Assembly: GCA_030064845.1 (NCBI GenBank)
Contig: JASJEC010000010.1
Location: 45,916-109,915 of the forward strand
Source: Kiloniellales bacterium
GTDB taxonomy: Bacteria > Pseudomonadota > Alphaproteobacteria > Kiloniellales > JAKSDN01
Length of the DNA: 64,000 bases
Direction of reading: 5' to 3'
The notes under the pieces are model-generated. The model saw nothing but the letters and a program-made list of their open reading frames with translations, ran no database searches and was not told the origin of the DNA. This document shows positions 44,440-52,594 of the stretch, piece by piece. Made by a program: the position numbers and the translations under genes. The stretch's first letter is position 1; the number at the start of each line of letters is the position of its first letter.

Positions 44440-46044
44440 TTAAGCCATCCACCAGCGCTCGGCGTTCTTGTGACCGTCGAGCTCCCAGTTGTTGGCCATC
44501 TGCTTGGGCAGGCCGATCTTGTTGCTGGCCGCGTGGGTGTAGGCCATGAACAGAGGAATGATCGAGCCGCCGTCGTTGTGTACGATGCGCTGCATCTCGA
44601 CGTAGAGCTCGCGCCGCCTGTTGCTGTCGAGCTCGCTCCGGGCTTCGATCAGGAGCTTGTTGAAGCGCTCGTTGACCCAGAAGGCCTCGTTCCAATCGGC
44701 ACCGGCGGAGTAGATCTGCGAGAAGATCCAGTCCTCGGTCGGCCGGCCACCCCAGTAGCTGGCGCTCCAGGGCTTCTTGAGCCAGACGTTGGACCAATAA
44801 CCGTCGTTCGGCTCGCGCACCACCTCGATGGTGATGCCCGCGGTCTTGGCGGACTCGGCGAAGAGCTGCGCCGCGTCGACCGCGCCCTCGAAGGCGGTGT
44901 CGGCAACGTGGAACTGGACCGTCAAGGAGTCCATGCCGGCCTTCTTGAGATGGAACTTCGCCTTTTCCGCATCGAACTCGCGCTGCGGCAGCTCTTCGGG
45001 CGTGGCGCGGAAGATGTTGGCCGGACCGACCGGGTTGTCGTTGCCGAGCTCGCCCTGGCCCTTGATGATCTTCTGCAGCATTTCGCCGCGGTTGATCGCG
45101 TGCTTGAGAGCGAGGCGCACGTCGGCGTTGTCGAAGGGCGCCTTGTTCGTGTGCATCGGCATGGTGCAGTGCTTGTTGCCGGTGATCGGGAAGATCTGCA
45201 GGTTCTTGTCCCGCTTCAGCAGGTGGATGGTCTTGAGGTCCAGGTTCGACATGGAGTGGAGCTCGCCGGTCTTGACGGCTGTCGTCCGCGCCGCGGCGTC
45301 GGCGACGAAGAGGTTCTCCACGGAGTCGAAGAAGGCCCGGCCCTCCTTCCAGTAGTTCGGGTTGCGCTTGACCTTCGTATTGATGCCGGGGTCGAAGTTT
45401 TCGAGCATGTAGCCGCCGGTGCCGGTGCCCGACTCCCAGTCGATCCCGCTCTCGCCCTTGGCCGGGCAGATGCACAGGTGATAGTCGCTGACCAGGAAGG
45501 GGAAGTCGGCGTTGCCGCCGTTCAGCGTGACGACCACCGTGTCCTTGCCGTCGGCCTTGATCTCGGTGATCGGCGCGACGATGCCCTTGGCCGCCGACTT
45601 GGTTTCCTCGCCCCGGTGGTGGTTGAAGCTGGCCACAACGTCGTTGGCGTCCATCGTCTTGCCGTTGTGGAACTCCACGCCCTTGCGCAGCTTGAAGGTC
45701 CAGACCGCGGCGTCGTCGGAGGCATCCCAGCTCTCGGCAAGCTCACCGACCAGCTCGCCGCTCGGCGCGATCTCGGTCAGGTTGTTGCGCAGCTGACCGA
45801 AGCTGACGTTGATCATGTAGGAGTCGAGGGTCTGCGCCGGATCCAGGTTGTCGCTGGTCGCCCCGCCGGTCAGCGCCTGCTTGTAGTGGCCGCCCTTCTT
45901 GGGACCCATGGCTTCGACCGCCTTGGAGGCCATGGTGCTGGCCAGCGCCGTGGTCGCGCCCAGGGCCAGGGCGCGGCCCATGAACTCGCGCCGGCCGATC
46001 TTTCCTTGGCTGAGCAGGCCCGCGTAGTAGTTCAGTTGTTTCAT
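44440..46044 (-). CDS. Peptide/opine-type ABC solute-binding protein (family 5)
   Basis: 534 residues. ATG 46044 has GGGAGAG upstream. A twin-arginine signal is visible (GRREFMGRALALGATTALAS), unusual for this class but common in alphaproteobacteria. The SBP family 5 core includes LDPAQTLDSYM, ELAESWDASDDAAVWTFKLR, VEFHNGKTMDANDV and FDNADVRLALKHAINR. It would bind an oligopeptide, opine or similar compound in the periplasm. No permease or ATPase genes are beside it, so it is an orphan here. A hairpin terminator follows. Confidence 0.88.
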   Translation of the reverse strand: MKQLNYYAGLLSQGKIGRREFMGRALALGATTALASTMASKAVEAMGPKKGGHYKQALTGGATSDNLDPAQTLDSYMINVSFGQLRNNLTEIAPSGELVGELAESWDASDDAAVWTFKLRKGVEFHNGKTMDANDVVASFNHHRGEETKSAAKGIVAPITEIKADGKDTVVVTLNGGNADFPFLVSDYHLCICPAKGESGIDWESGTGTGGYMLENFDPGINTKVKRNPNYWKEGRAFFDSVENLFVADAAARTTAVKTGELHSMSNLDLKTIHLLKRDKNLQIFPITGNKHCTMPMHTNKAPFDNADVRLALKHAINRGEMLQKIIKGQGELGNDNPVGPANIFRATPEELPQREFDAEKAKFHLKKAGMDSLTVQFHVADTAFEGAVDAAQLFAESAKTAGITIEVVREPNDGYWSNVWLKKPWSASYWGGRPTEDWIFSQIYSAGADWNEAFWVNERFNKLLIEARSELDSNRRRELYVEMQRIVHNDGGSIIPLFMAYTHAASNKIGLPKQMANNWELDGHKNAERWWMA

Positions 46045-46448
46045 TGTCTTCTCTCCCTGTTGCCGCGGCGCGACCCTCTCCCTGGGGCGCCGCTTCCGGA
46101 TATTGGCGCCCATTGAACCTCATTCGGGGAGGCCGTCATAGGGGGCAATGCGCTCGAATCGACCGAATCTCGGCGGAGATCGGCCCGGATCGGCCGGCAA
46201 ATACCCAGGGACCTCGGTGTTGCCGGTCAGCCTCAACACCAGGGCGAAGCAAAGCCGCCGGGCCCGCCTCAAGGTTTAACCGCCGGGGCGTTGCGGCGCC
46301 CGCCGCCCGTGGAGCGGCGCTCTACAGCGAGTCCCCGTCGGCGGAATTCCAGGCTAAGATGTCGCGTTGGACGGCGCGGGCCCGGGCTTGAATCAGGGGC
46401 CCCTGCCGGTTGAGGGGCTAGACAGGCAGAAGGACGGGGACCTTCGAC
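46045..46448. other. Gene-free stretch between divergent genes
   Basis: About 400 GC-rich bases between the solute-binding protein and hemerythrin genes, presumably with both promoters. Apart from runs of CCGG/CGGCC and a short dyad near 46295-46320, no clear motif, repeat or coding frame was recognised. Confidence 0.4.
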
Positions 46449-47018
46449 ATGGCGAACATGATCGACCGGCTGCACCAGGACCATAGCAACATGACCCGGC
46501 TGCTCGACGCGCTGGACCGTCAGGTGGCCGTTTTCGAGCGGAACGAGGCGCCCGACTACGAGATCATCCAGGGCGTGGTCGACTACTTCCTCGACTATCC
46601 CGACCTCTGCCACCATCCGCGTGAAGACCGCATCGCGCGCAAGCTGATCGAGAAGGGGGCGGTCGACGATGCGGCGGCCAAGACCCTCCTGGCCCAGCAC
46701 GAGGAGTTGGGCCAGCTCTCGCGCCGCTTCGCCAAGATGGTCGGGGAGGTGATGCGCGAGGCGGAGGTGCCGCGCGCGAGGTTCCTGCGCGCGGCCCGCG
46801 AGTTCATCGACACGCAGCGCCACCATATGGCCATGGAGGACGAGCACTTCTTCCCCGTCGCCGAAGCCCTGCTGGGTGCCGAAGACCTCGAGGCGCTCGC
46901 GAGCGAAGACGACGGCCGCGCCGACCCGGTGTTCGGCGGCCCGGCGGAGGAGCAGCGCTTTGCCCGACTGCGCGACTCGATCCTGAAATGGAGCGAGACC
47001 GGCGCCGGCAAGTCGTGA
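46449..47018 (+). CDS. Hemerythrin HHE-domain protein
   Basis: 189 residues. The di-iron ligands are evident in LHQDHSNMTRLLDALDR, in CHHPREDRIARKLIE, in LLAQHEELGQLSRR and in RHHMAMEDEHFFPVA. This four-helix bundle binds oxygen, nitric oxide or acts in iron handling. A GGGGA box precedes ATG 46449. It appears monocistronic; the next coding unit is 360 bases away. Confidence 0.9.
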   Translation: MANMIDRLHQDHSNMTRLLDALDRQVAVFERNEAPDYEIIQGVVDYFLDYPDLCHHPREDRIARKLIEKGAVDDAAAKTLLAQHEELGQLSRRFAKMVGEVMREAEVPRARFLRAAREFIDTQRHHMAMEDEHFFPVAEALLGAEDLEALASEDDGRADPVFGGPAEEQRFARLRDSILKWSETGAGKS

Positions 47019-47377
47019 CAGGGGCTTTTCCGGCGAGAGCGCCGGTTTTCGGCCGACGTCTCGCCCAGGCCGGCAGCCCGTAACACTTCGTTACACGCCG
47101 GAGTAGGGTACGGTTTCCTACCGAAAGTCGCCTCAGGTGCAGGCTTCGACCGACGGCAATTGGCAGTTGCGGCCTGAATTTTGCCTGTTCGATGCCGCGT
47201 CGGGCGGCCAAGCCCCTGCACGCTATTGTAACGCGACTGTCGCGACACTATTCGCCTAGTCACAAAAGCTTACAAAACTCATCACTTCATAAAATGACTT
47301 CCCGGCACCGGCTGATACTTTGAGCGCTCAAGTGACAGGACTTGAGGGGCCTCCGGGTTGGCCCGCAAAAGGTAACC
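47019..47377. promoter_or_regulatory. Long regulatory region with a leader duplicated at 51.9 kb
   Basis: The stretch holds a dyad GTAAC-ACTTC-GTTAC (47080-47094), which may be an operator. From 47256 to 47299 there is a 44-base block matching 51947-51990. No gene was found. The block is 78 bases upstream of a start codon, the same distance as in the second copy, so this is probably a promoter and leader. Confidence 0.5.
47256..47299 (+). repeat. 44-base leader element, copy 1
   Basis: Identical to 51947-51990 at 37 of 44 positions without gaps. It starts CTAGTCACAAAAG and ends CATAAAATGACT. Both copies lie 77-78 bases before an ATG reading ATGGC. Beyond the block, TGACT is followed 13-14 bases later by TGATACTTTG or TGTATTTTG, which may be a shared promoter core. 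Confidence 0.75.
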
Positions 47378-47542
47378 ATGGCGCGAATTTTCCTTCCAGT
47401 CAGCAAACCTCGAGCATTCGCGGCAACGAGACAGGCGCAGACCGGGCACGGTGCCACGGTCGCGATCTGGAACCCCCGGATCATGAACCGACTCTGTTAC
47501 CGAGACCGCCAGCCACGTCCCGGACCGGCGCCGATCAACTGA
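47378..47542 (+). pseudogene. Degenerate receiver-domain remnant
   Basis: A 54-codon frame starting MARIFLPVSKPRAF, after AAAAGG. It lines up without gaps with the first 30 residues of the response regulator at 52068 (MARILLVDDEPQLL): M-A-R-I, Leu6, Pro11 and Gln19-Ala20 match. The acidic pocket DDE has become VSK and no phosphoacceptor region follows. The leader and ribosome-binding site are also shared. It is best read as a decayed duplicate, although a functional small peptide cannot be excluded. Confidence 0.5.
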
Positions 47543-47558
47543 GCACGAGCACGGAGCA

Positions 47559-47876
47559 ATGACGAACACATTTGAATCAAAAGCGGGGCATCCCGCGACC
47601 CAAGGATCCCTCGCCATGGCCGCCGAGAATCCCGGTCACCGGGTCTCCGCCGCCCGCCGGCACGGGGACTACCTCTCCGACCTCGAAGCCGCCACCCAGG
47701 AGCTGATGCGGGCCCTGGACGGTCTGCAGCGACTTGCCGACCAGCCCGGTTACGAGTTCGTCGACCGCCTGATGACCGGCTACATCTGGTCGGTCGAGCA
47801 GATCCAGGAACTGAATTCCGGGCTGAGCTTCGAGCTCGAGGAACGGAACGCCCAGGCGCCCTGTCTAAGGTCTTAA
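47559..47876 (+). CDS. Small acidic hypothetical protein
   Basis: 105 residues; I do not recognise it. The second half is a likely helical bundle (LSDLEAATQELMRALDGLQRL; FVDRLMTGYIWSVEQIQEL). GGAG is only two bases before ATG 47559, so ATG 47616 after AAGGAT may be the true start (86 residues). A GC hairpin follows the stop. Placement beside the sensor operon suggests an accessory role, but that is a guess. Confidence 0.55.
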   Translation: MTNTFESKAGHPATQGSLAMAAENPGHRVSAARRHGDYLSDLEAATQELMRALDGLQRLADQPGYEFVDRLMTGYIWSVEQIQELNSGLSFELEERNAQAPCLRS

Positions 47877-47893
47877 GCGGCCTCAGACGATTC

Positions 47894-47920
47894 CCGGCGC
47901 CGGCACAGAGCCGGCGCCGG
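47894..47920 (+). terminator. Strong GC hairpin after the small acidic gene
   Basis: An 11-base-pair perfect stem (47894-47904 with 47910-47920) with a 5-base loop, 17 bases after the stop codon. There is no T-tract, so it may stabilise the 3' end rather than act as a classic intrinsic terminator. Confidence 0.45.
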
Positions 47921-48210
47921 ACCACGCCCCCCACGCCAATGATGCTTTCACAACCGGTCACGCGGGCACGACCGCCCGCGTCGGCGCGCCTCCTGCATCA
48001 AAGCCGTGTGAGCCGCCCGCTGGGCCGATGAACCTCCATCGCCAATAGTGCGATCGCTATAGCCAACCGAGACTATCTTGGCTAATGTCGCGTTCTCCTT
48101 ATGTCTCAACCCGCGGTCGTGCCGTCTTCGTTTATCTTTGCGCTATCAATAGCCGGACGATCCAGCCAGCCCGACGAAACGACCAGGGCGCGCGTGCGTG
48201 GAGGAACAAA
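47921..48210. other. Upstream region of the PhnD-like gene
   Basis: No gene is assigned if the lipoprotein starts at 48211. A short dyad, TAGCCAA (48060-48066) with TTGGCTA (48078-48084), lies close to the only in-frame ATG (48085). The promoter of the sensor operon should be in this stretch, but no -35/-10 pair was convincing. Confidence 0.35.
48200..48204 (+). promoter_or_regulatory. Ribosome-binding site pointing to a CTG start
   Basis: GGAGG lies 6 bases before CTG 48211, which opens the lipoprotein signal sequence. No ATG, GTG or TTG occurs in frame between 48085 and this point. CTG initiation is rare but is supported here by position. Confidence 0.45.
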
Positions 48211-49110
48211 CTGCGAGAGCGGCGACGGTTCCTAATCGCTGCCGTGGGCGCCGCCGCCGCCTTGGCGCTGGCCGGCTGTTCCCAGGAAGAGAACTCTACA
48301 CCGCAAAGCGTCTTGAGGGTCGGCGTGCTGCCGGGCGAGCAAGCCGAAGCCCTGCGCGAGAGGTACGGGCCGCTCACCGAGCACCTCGCCCGCGTAATGA
48401 ACCAGGAGATCGAGTTCGTGATCCCCGACAGCTATGGACAATTGGTCCAGCTCTTCGGGTCAGGGGCGGTTGACATGGCCAATTTTGGCGGCGCCACCTT
48501 CGTCAGCGCGGCGGCGCGGCACGACGCGGTGCCGCTCGTCACGCGTGACATCGACGCCGAGTTCAGCACCTACTTTCTGGCGCGCGCCGACGCCGCCGGC
48601 CCCGGGATCGAGGACTTCGCCGGCCAGGACTTCGCATTCGGCTCCGAGCTCTCGACCTCCGGCCATCTCATGCCACGTTATTTCCTCCAGGAGCGGGGAC
48701 TGGTCCCGGAAACCTTCTTCGCAAGCGTCCGCTATTCCAGCGGGCACGATCGCACCGTCTCCCTGGTACGCAACGGGCAGGTGAGCCTAGGCGCCGTCAA
48801 CAGAGAGATGGTGAAGGCGATGCTGCGCGACGGACGCTTGGGGCCGAATGAGTTGCGAGTCGTCTGGGAGACGCCGCCCTATGCCGACTACGTTTGGGCC
48901 ATCCAGCCGGGCTGGGACGAGTCCTACGTCGACCGTTTGCGGGACGCCTTCCTGGCCCTGTCGCCGGCGGATGCGGAAGGGGCCAGGATCCTCTCGGGTC
49001 TTCGCGCGGGGGGATTCCTTCCGGCACACCAACGCGACTACAACAGCCTGCGCAAGGTCATGGCCAGCCTGCCCCAGTTCAAGACGCTCTTGGCCGCGGA
49101 GCCCCGGTAG
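48211..49110 (+). CDS. PhnD-like periplasmic binding lipoprotein
   Basis: About 299 residues if read from CTG 48211. ATG 48085 would add 42 residues before the signal. The signal RRRFLIAAVGAAAALALAGC ends in a lipobox, so the protein is lipidated. The binding domain resembles phosphate/phosphonate (PhnD) family proteins: RVGVLPGEQAEALRERYGPL, GAVDMANFGGATFVSAAAR and ASVRYSSGHDRTVSLVRNGQ. There are no ABC permease or ATPase genes nearby. The stop overlaps the start of a hybrid histidine kinase (TAGTG), so it most likely delivers a ligand signal to that kinase. Confidence 0.8.
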   Translation: MRERRRFLIAAVGAAAALALAGCSQEENSTPQSVLRVGVLPGEQAEALRERYGPLTEHLARVMNQEIEFVIPDSYGQLVQLFGSGAVDMANFGGATFVSAAARHDAVPLVTRDIDAEFSTYFLARADAAGPGIEDFAGQDFAFGSELSTSGHLMPRYFLQERGLVPETFFASVRYSSGHDRTVSLVRNGQVSLGAVNREMVKAMLRDGRLGPNELRVVWETPPYADYVWAIQPGWDESYVDRLRDAFLALSPADAEGARILSGLRAGGFLPAHQRDYNSLRKVMASLPQFKTLLAAEPR

Positions 49111-51725
49111 TGTCGCCGTTGTACGAGAGCATAAGGCGGTATTCGGTTCTCTCCATTCTTCTCCTGGTGTTCTCCTTCGCCGGGATTTCGGTCCTGCTGA
49201 TCTGGCAGGAAGCGGGCATCGCCGAAAGCCGAGAGCGCAACGCGGCGTTCCATATCCCGGTGATGCTTCACACGGCCAAGATCGGGACGCAGCTCGCCCA
49301 GGTGGTGACCCGACTGCAGTCGGACATCGATGATATCCAGTCCCACGGAGAGGCCGAGGCTCACGGACACCTGACGTCACAAGCGCTGCAGAACTCGCTC
49401 TACATCATCGACCAAGAGCTGAGCGCGATCACCGCCCTGCAGACCGCCTTCGGCGGGGCAAGATATGAGGCGACCCACGAGCGCGTGAGGGCCGCGTATC
49501 GGGCGCTGCGTCCGGTCATCGAGACCCCGCCGGCGTCGCCGCTTGCGAAAGACCAGATCGAGGTCCTGCTAGACCGGCGAACCGAATTGAAGAACCTGAG
49601 CCTCGCCGTTCAGCAATTGGAGAGGCTGCACGTCACGTCCCACCACCAGGTCAACCGGCACTTGGACGCGCAGATTCGACGCAGAAACCTCGTCGTGTTC
49701 CCCGCCGCGGTCGTGCTCCTGTTCTGCGCGCTGGTCGCTTTGAGATACCTCACGTCGCAATCCGGAAACGCCCTGGTGCGCCTGGAGCGGACGGACGACG
49801 CGCTGCGCGCGAGCGAACAGCGGTTCCGGGACATCGCCGAGGCCGCGTCGGACTGGTTCTGGGAAATGGACGCCGATCTGCGCTTTACATGGTTTTCGGA
49901 TCGCTACGCCGAAGTCGGGTTCGAAAGCGACAAGCGGCTCGGGAGAACACGCTGGGAAACCACGGCGGACAGGGACACCTCGACGCCCGCGTGGCAGGCC
50001 CACAAGGCCGACCTGGAGGCGCGGAGGCCGTTCCGTAACTTCGTGCACAGCGGCAAGGACCGCGACGGCAGGACCGTCGTGATGTCGGTCAGCGGCACGC
50101 CGGTGTACGACGGGTCGGGAAACTTCAAGGGCTATCGTGGCACGGCGGCCGACATCACGGAACGTGTCCGGAGCGAAGAGGAGGCGAGAAAGAGCGAGGC
50201 CTGGTTCCGCACCACGATCGACCAGATTCCGTCGGCCGTCTCCCTGAAACACCCGGACGGGCGTTACTTTCTGGTCAATCGGACCTTTAGGGACTGGTTC
50301 AACCCGAAGGACCGGGAACTCCAGGATAAGACCGCGATGGACCTCGTCCCCAGTGCTCATGCCCGCGAGGTCATGGCCATGGAGCAGGAGGTTCGAAGAC
50401 GGAGGGCCCCGGTCACCAGGGAGCTGGAGATCCCGGCGGGAGACGGCAAGAAGCGCATGGCCTTCGTCCACAAGTTTCCACTGTTCGACCCTGACGGCGA
50501 GCTCGCCGCGATCGGCACGATCGAAACCGACAGCACCGAGCTTAGGGCGGCCGAGGCGCAGCTGCGGCAGGCGCAGAAAATGGAGGCCGTCGGCCAGCTG
50601 ACCGGCGGCGTTGCGCACGACTTCAACAATGCCCTGGCGATCATCCAGGGGAACCTGGAACTGGCGCGCAGCAGGCTGCCGCCTGACGACGGCTGCCTGC
50701 GCTGGCTCGACGCCGCCATTACGGCGTCCCAACGCGGCGCGACCCTGACGCAGCGCCTGCTCGCGTTCGCCCGCAAGCAGGCGCTGCACCCCCTGCCCGT
50801 TGCCGTCGACCAGCTGGTCGGAGGGATGCGCGACCTGCTGCGCGGAACGCTGGGGGAAACCGTCGATATCCGGGTGGTCCTCGAGCCCGAGCTCTGGGCG
50901 GTCGAGATCGACGCCGGCCAACTGGAGAACGCCATTCTCAACCTGGCGATCAATGCCCGCGACGCGATGCCGGGGCACGGCAAGCTGACGATTGAGGCGT
51001 CCAATGTGCGCCTGAACAACGCGGAAGCTTCGGCCCAAGCGCCGCTGACGGCCGGAGACTATGTCCTGATCGCCGTGTCGGACACGGGATGCGGCATGAC
51101 GCCGGAAACGCTGGAGCACGCCTTCGAGCCGTTCTTCACGACCAAGGACGTCGGCAAGGGAACCGGCCTCGGCTTGAGCATGATCTACGGCTTCGTCAAG
51201 CAGTCGGGCGGGCACATCACGATCTACAGCGAGGTCGGGGAAGGCACGACGGTCCGGATCTATCTGCCGCGCCACCTGGGAACGCCGGAGACCCAGGAGA
51301 GCCGGCCGGCGAAGGATGACGTCAAGCACGCCCGGGGCGAGGTCGTCCTGGTCGTCGAGGACAACCCCGAGCTGCTCACGTCGCTCCTGGACATGCTGGA
51401 ATCGCTGGAATACCGGGTCCTGACCGCCTCGTCGGCGAGCGACGCCCTGGAGGTCCTCGAGTCCTCCTCGCCGGTGGATCTCCTGCTGTCCGACATCGTC
51501 CTGCCGGGAGGCGTGGGGGGCGCCACGCTGGGCCGACAGGTGCGCGAGCGCTTCCCCGGACTGCCGATTCTCTACATGTCCGGCTACAGCGAGAACGCCT
51601 TGGCGCACCGCGGCAATGGCGAGGCCGCCGGTCACCTCCTGCAGAAGCCGTTCCGCCTCGCCGACCTGGCGCGCGAAGTCAGGCGGGCGCTGGACCGGCA
51701 GGACGCCGAAAGCCGCTCGGCATGA
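49110..51725 (+). CDS. Hybrid sensor histidine kinase with C-terminal receiver
   Basis: 871 residues from GTG 49110, with GGAG 8 bases upstream. Two membrane helices (about 10-30 and 190-210) enclose a periplasmic domain of about 160 residues. Two PAS domains follow (about 235-345 and 350-475). The phosphorylated His is His503 in GGVAHDFNNALAII. ATP-binding motifs are NLAINARDAMP, DTGCGMTPE and GTGLGLSMIYG. A receiver domain closes the protein with Asp795 in LLLSDIVLP. The order suits a TorS-like relay: the periplasmic lipoprotein signals to the kinase, then internal receiver, then the separate regulator at 52068. Confidence 0.92.
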   Translation: MSPLYESIRRYSVLSILLLVFSFAGISVLLIWQEAGIAESRERNAAFHIPVMLHTAKIGTQLAQVVTRLQSDIDDIQSHGEAEAHGHLTSQALQNSLYIIDQELSAITALQTAFGGARYEATHERVRAAYRALRPVIETPPASPLAKDQIEVLLDRRTELKNLSLAVQQLERLHVTSHHQVNRHLDAQIRRRNLVVFPAAVVLLFCALVALRYLTSQSGNALVRLERTDDALRASEQRFRDIAEAASDWFWEMDADLRFTWFSDRYAEVGFESDKRLGRTRWETTADRDTSTPAWQAHKADLEARRPFRNFVHSGKDRDGRTVVMSVSGTPVYDGSGNFKGYRGTAADITERVRSEEEARKSEAWFRTTIDQIPSAVSLKHPDGRYFLVNRTFRDWFNPKDRELQDKTAMDLVPSAHAREVMAMEQEVRRRRAPVTRELEIPAGDGKKRMAFVHKFPLFDPDGELAAIGTIETDSTELRAAEAQLRQAQKMEAVGQLTGGVAHDFNNALAIIQGNLELARSRLPPDDGCLRWLDAAITASQRGATLTQRLLAFARKQALHPLPVAVDQLVGGMRDLLRGTLGETVDIRVVLEPELWAVEIDAGQLENAILNLAINARDAMPGHGKLTIEASNVRLNNAEASAQAPLTAGDYVLIAVSDTGCGMTPETLEHAFEPFFTTKDVGKGTGLGLSMIYGFVKQSGGHITIYSEVGEGTTVRIYLPRHLGTPETQESRPAKDDVKHARGEVVLVVEDNPELLTSLLDMLESLEYRVLTASSASDALEVLESSSPVDLLLSDIVLPGGVGGATLGRQVRERFPGLPILYMSGYSENALAHRGNGEAAGHLLQKPFRLADLAREVRRALDRQDAESRSA

Positions 51726-51810
51726 TCATCTAGCTGGTCAATTCGCCCCAGAGGAGATCCGGCAACCTAGAAAATCGCCCCATGGGATATCTCGTTCCGC
51801 CGGTTCCGCA

Positions 51811-51898
51811 TAGAGCAGATCGTGATTGAATGGACTCGCCCGGGGCGATCCATTCAATCGCGTGAATCTGCTCTAACCTTAGGATTTAAAGCGGATTC
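51811..51898. repeat. Structured palindromic repeat, copy B
   Basis: Outer arms TAGAGCAGAT (51811-51820) and ATCTGCTCTA (51866-51875) match copy A. The inner stem pairs 51825-51840 with 51844-51858 with one bulged base. Relative to copy A the arms carry compensatory changes that keep the pairing. The tail reads TAAAGCGGATT (51887-51897), a variant of the TAGAGCGGATC tail of copy A. Confidence 0.8.
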
Positions 51899-51899
51899 A

Positions 51900-51939
51900 C
51901 ATGTTTGGTCGGACCCATGAATGGGTCCGACCAAACATG
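51900..51939. repeat. Perfect 19-base-pair palindrome
   Basis: Arms 51900-51918 and 51921-51939 are perfectly complementary around a 2-base centre, next to repeat copy B. ATCCACTCTAG follows. There is no T-tract on either strand, so a terminator role is doubtful. Confidence 0.8.
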
Positions 51940-51946
51940 ATCCACT

Positions 51947-51990
51947 CTAGTCACAAAAGATTACAAAAAACAGCAAAACATAAAATGACT
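51947..51990 (+). repeat. 44-base leader element, copy 2
   Basis: Matches 47256-47299 at 37 of 44 positions without gaps. It lies 77 bases upstream of the response regulator ATG and probably includes promoter or regulator-binding elements, possibly for phosphorylated regulator from the same locus. Confidence 0.75.
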
Positions 51991-52067
51991 CACGCAGGCG
52001 CTCTTGTATTTTGTGGGCTGACGGTAAGTCTTCCTGCGGGGCGGAACAGTAGACAGAAAGGGCACCG

Positions 52068-52496
52068 ATGGCCCGTATTCTGCTTGTCGACGACGAGCCT
52101 CAACTTCTCCTGGTCATGGAGCAGGCTCTGAGCGAAGCCTCTCATGAGGTCACGGCGGTCTCGGACGCACGGAAAGTGCTTGCGGGCCTGGTCGGGGCCG
52201 ACTTCGATCTCCTGGTGACCGACATGCTGATGCCGCGCGTGGACGGCCTCGAAGTCATCGCCCACTTGCGCCGGCACAACCCGGAGATCGGCGTGATCGC
52301 CATTTCGGGCGGCGGGCACTTGCCCTCGTCGTTCCATCTGAAGCTGGCATCGCAGTCCGGGGCCCTGGCGGCGCTCGAAAAGCCCTTCTCCCTCGATCGA
52401 CTGGTCGAGACCGCGCGGGACCTCCTCGGCCAGGCATCCCGCCGTGAGCCCGCCGCGGCCCTCCCCGTCGCCGAGCCGGTGCCGGCCGGCGAATGA
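52068..52496 (+). CDS. Single-domain response regulator (CheY-like)
   Basis: 142 residues. MARILLVDDEPQLL provides the acidic pocket Asp8-Asp9, the phosphoacceptor is Asp52 in LLVTDMLMP, and the conserved Lys lies in LEKPFSLDRL. A 25-residue Ala/Pro-rich tail replaces any output domain. AAAGGG precedes the ATG. It is probably the phosphorylation target of the hybrid kinase encoded just upstream. Output would be by protein-protein contact or phosphorelay. Confidence 0.9.
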   Translation: MARILLVDDEPQLLLVMEQALSEASHEVTAVSDARKVLAGLVGADFDLLVTDMLMPRVDGLEVIAHLRRHNPEIGVIAISGGGHLPSSFHLKLASQSGALAALEKPFSLDRLVETARDLLGQASRREPAAALPVAEPVPAGE

Positions 52497-52594
52497 CGCG
52501 CGGAGGGCGGCAGCTGGTCTGACGCCGTCGGATGAGAGCGCCGGGAACACCCGGACCCGCATTCTCCTTGAGCTTCGCGCCGCGTCTCGCCGGT

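Larger units (their letters stand above)
51726..52067. other. Repeat-rich intergenic region
   Basis: About 340 bases between kinase and response regulator. In order it contains a full palindromic repeat (51811-51898), a 19-base-pair perfect palindrome (51900-51939), the 44-base leader element (51947-51990) and the promoter/leader of the response regulator. A 76-codon frame at 51901-52131 crosses these and is not considered coding. Confidence 0.6.

Noticed and set aside
44440..46044. The solute-binding protein as part of an ABC importer operon
   Set aside because: No permease or ATPase gene is beside it, and a terminator-like hairpin follows directly.
47080..47094. GTAAC-ACTTC-GTTAC dyad as a definite operator
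   Set aside because: The dyad is short and unique in the window; no regulator could be matched, so it is only mentioned within the intergenic feature.
51901..52131. A 76-codon plus-strand frame starting in the perfect palindrome
   Set aside because: It is formed by the hairpin, the leader element and an out-of-frame reading of the response regulator.
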